Positions 49,701-49,783 of a stretch of DNA of 49,783 bases are shown one piece after another. Made by a program: the position numbers and the translations under genes. The notes under the pieces were generated by a model. The model did no database searches. It saw nothing but the letters and a program-made list of their open reading frames with translations, and was not told where the DNA came from. Positions within the stretch are counted from its first letter, which is position 1. Each line of letters begins with the position of its first letter. The DNA is taken from contig CAJMLV010000020.1 of the NCBI GenBank assembly GCA_905214345.1, positions 1 through 49,783 of the forward strand. The letters run 5' to 3'. This DNA is from an uncultured bacterium. Lineage in GTDB: Bacteria > Bacillota > Clostridia > Oscillospirales > Ruminococcaceae.

Positions 49701-49783
49701 GAAAACACTAACCGACCTATATTAAGACGAAAGACCTGCTAATAAAAGTCAAGTGGAAATTTCAAAATATTGAATTCGAGAAA

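Overview
This is a GC-rich chromosomal stretch from a Gram-positive anaerobe of the Clostridia. The best fit is Oscillospiraceae near Faecalibacterium, Subdoligranulum or Gemmiger, judged from protein style, strong GC bias at third codon positions, AGGAGG-type ribosome binding sites, a V-type ATPase, GlpP and CIRCE-controlled Hsp20; this is inference without a database search. No phage, transposase, CRISPR array, tRNA or rRNA gene was recognised. Genes are densely packed in short transcription units, usually separated by GC-rich intrinsic terminators.

Layout. 1-4563 is a carbohydrate locus: two LplB/LplC-type ABC permeases on the minus strand diverge from an AraC-family regulator, a GH28-type beta-helix hydrolase and an unknown 231-residue protein. 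4729-5475 is a membrane-anchored M23 (LytM) protein. 5541-8141 is a minus-strand metal-export operon (ArsR regulator, lone HMA domain, P1B-type ATPase) with a clear promoter and operator. 8292-13814 is a divergent glycerol locus: glpP-glpK on the minus strand, and glpA-like, a second FAD/NAD oxidoreductase and a DUF1667 protein on the plus strand. Each arm has its own promoter and a terminator hairpin inside its leader, as expected for GlpP antitermination. 14135-18016 has NADP-type glutamate dehydrogenase and a GH3 glycosidase. 18085-20989 holds three less familiar minus-strand genes: a helical protein, a degenerate GGDEF protein and an orphan solute-binding lipoprotein. Unusual palindromes lie between them.

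21129-23998 is an operon of alanyl-tRNA editing protein, TrmB and a CmpB-type membrane protein. 24081-24691 is Hsp20 under a promoter whose -35 box lies inside a CIRCE operator. 24813-27535 has a MATE exporter with a structured leader, and UDP-glucose dehydrogenase. 27671-31282 has citrate synthase behind a perfect consensus promoter, followed by an intracellular type I pullulanase. 31489-40509 is a complete nine-gene V-type ATPase operon (coiled-coil stalk, C, I, K, F, E, A, B, D) behind a long leader with an elaborate hairpin, ended by a UUCG-loop terminator. 40761-46504 has aspS, a second MATE exporter, a DUF4349 lipoprotein and hisS. 46702-49635 has an MFS transporter and an O-antigen-ligase-like membrane protein. 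A strong promoter at the right edge points out of the window.

Together the genes describe a saccharolytic fermenter that imports plant-polysaccharide fragments, breaks down alpha- and beta-glucans, uses glycerol anaerobically, makes glutamate from citrate-derived 2-oxoglutarate, and runs a rotary V-type ATPase. No unmistakably new system is present. The items most worth checking are RNA-level controls: the paired GlpP leaders, the V-ATPase leader, the MATE leader, and a hairpin that covers a ribosome binding site at 18558-18618.
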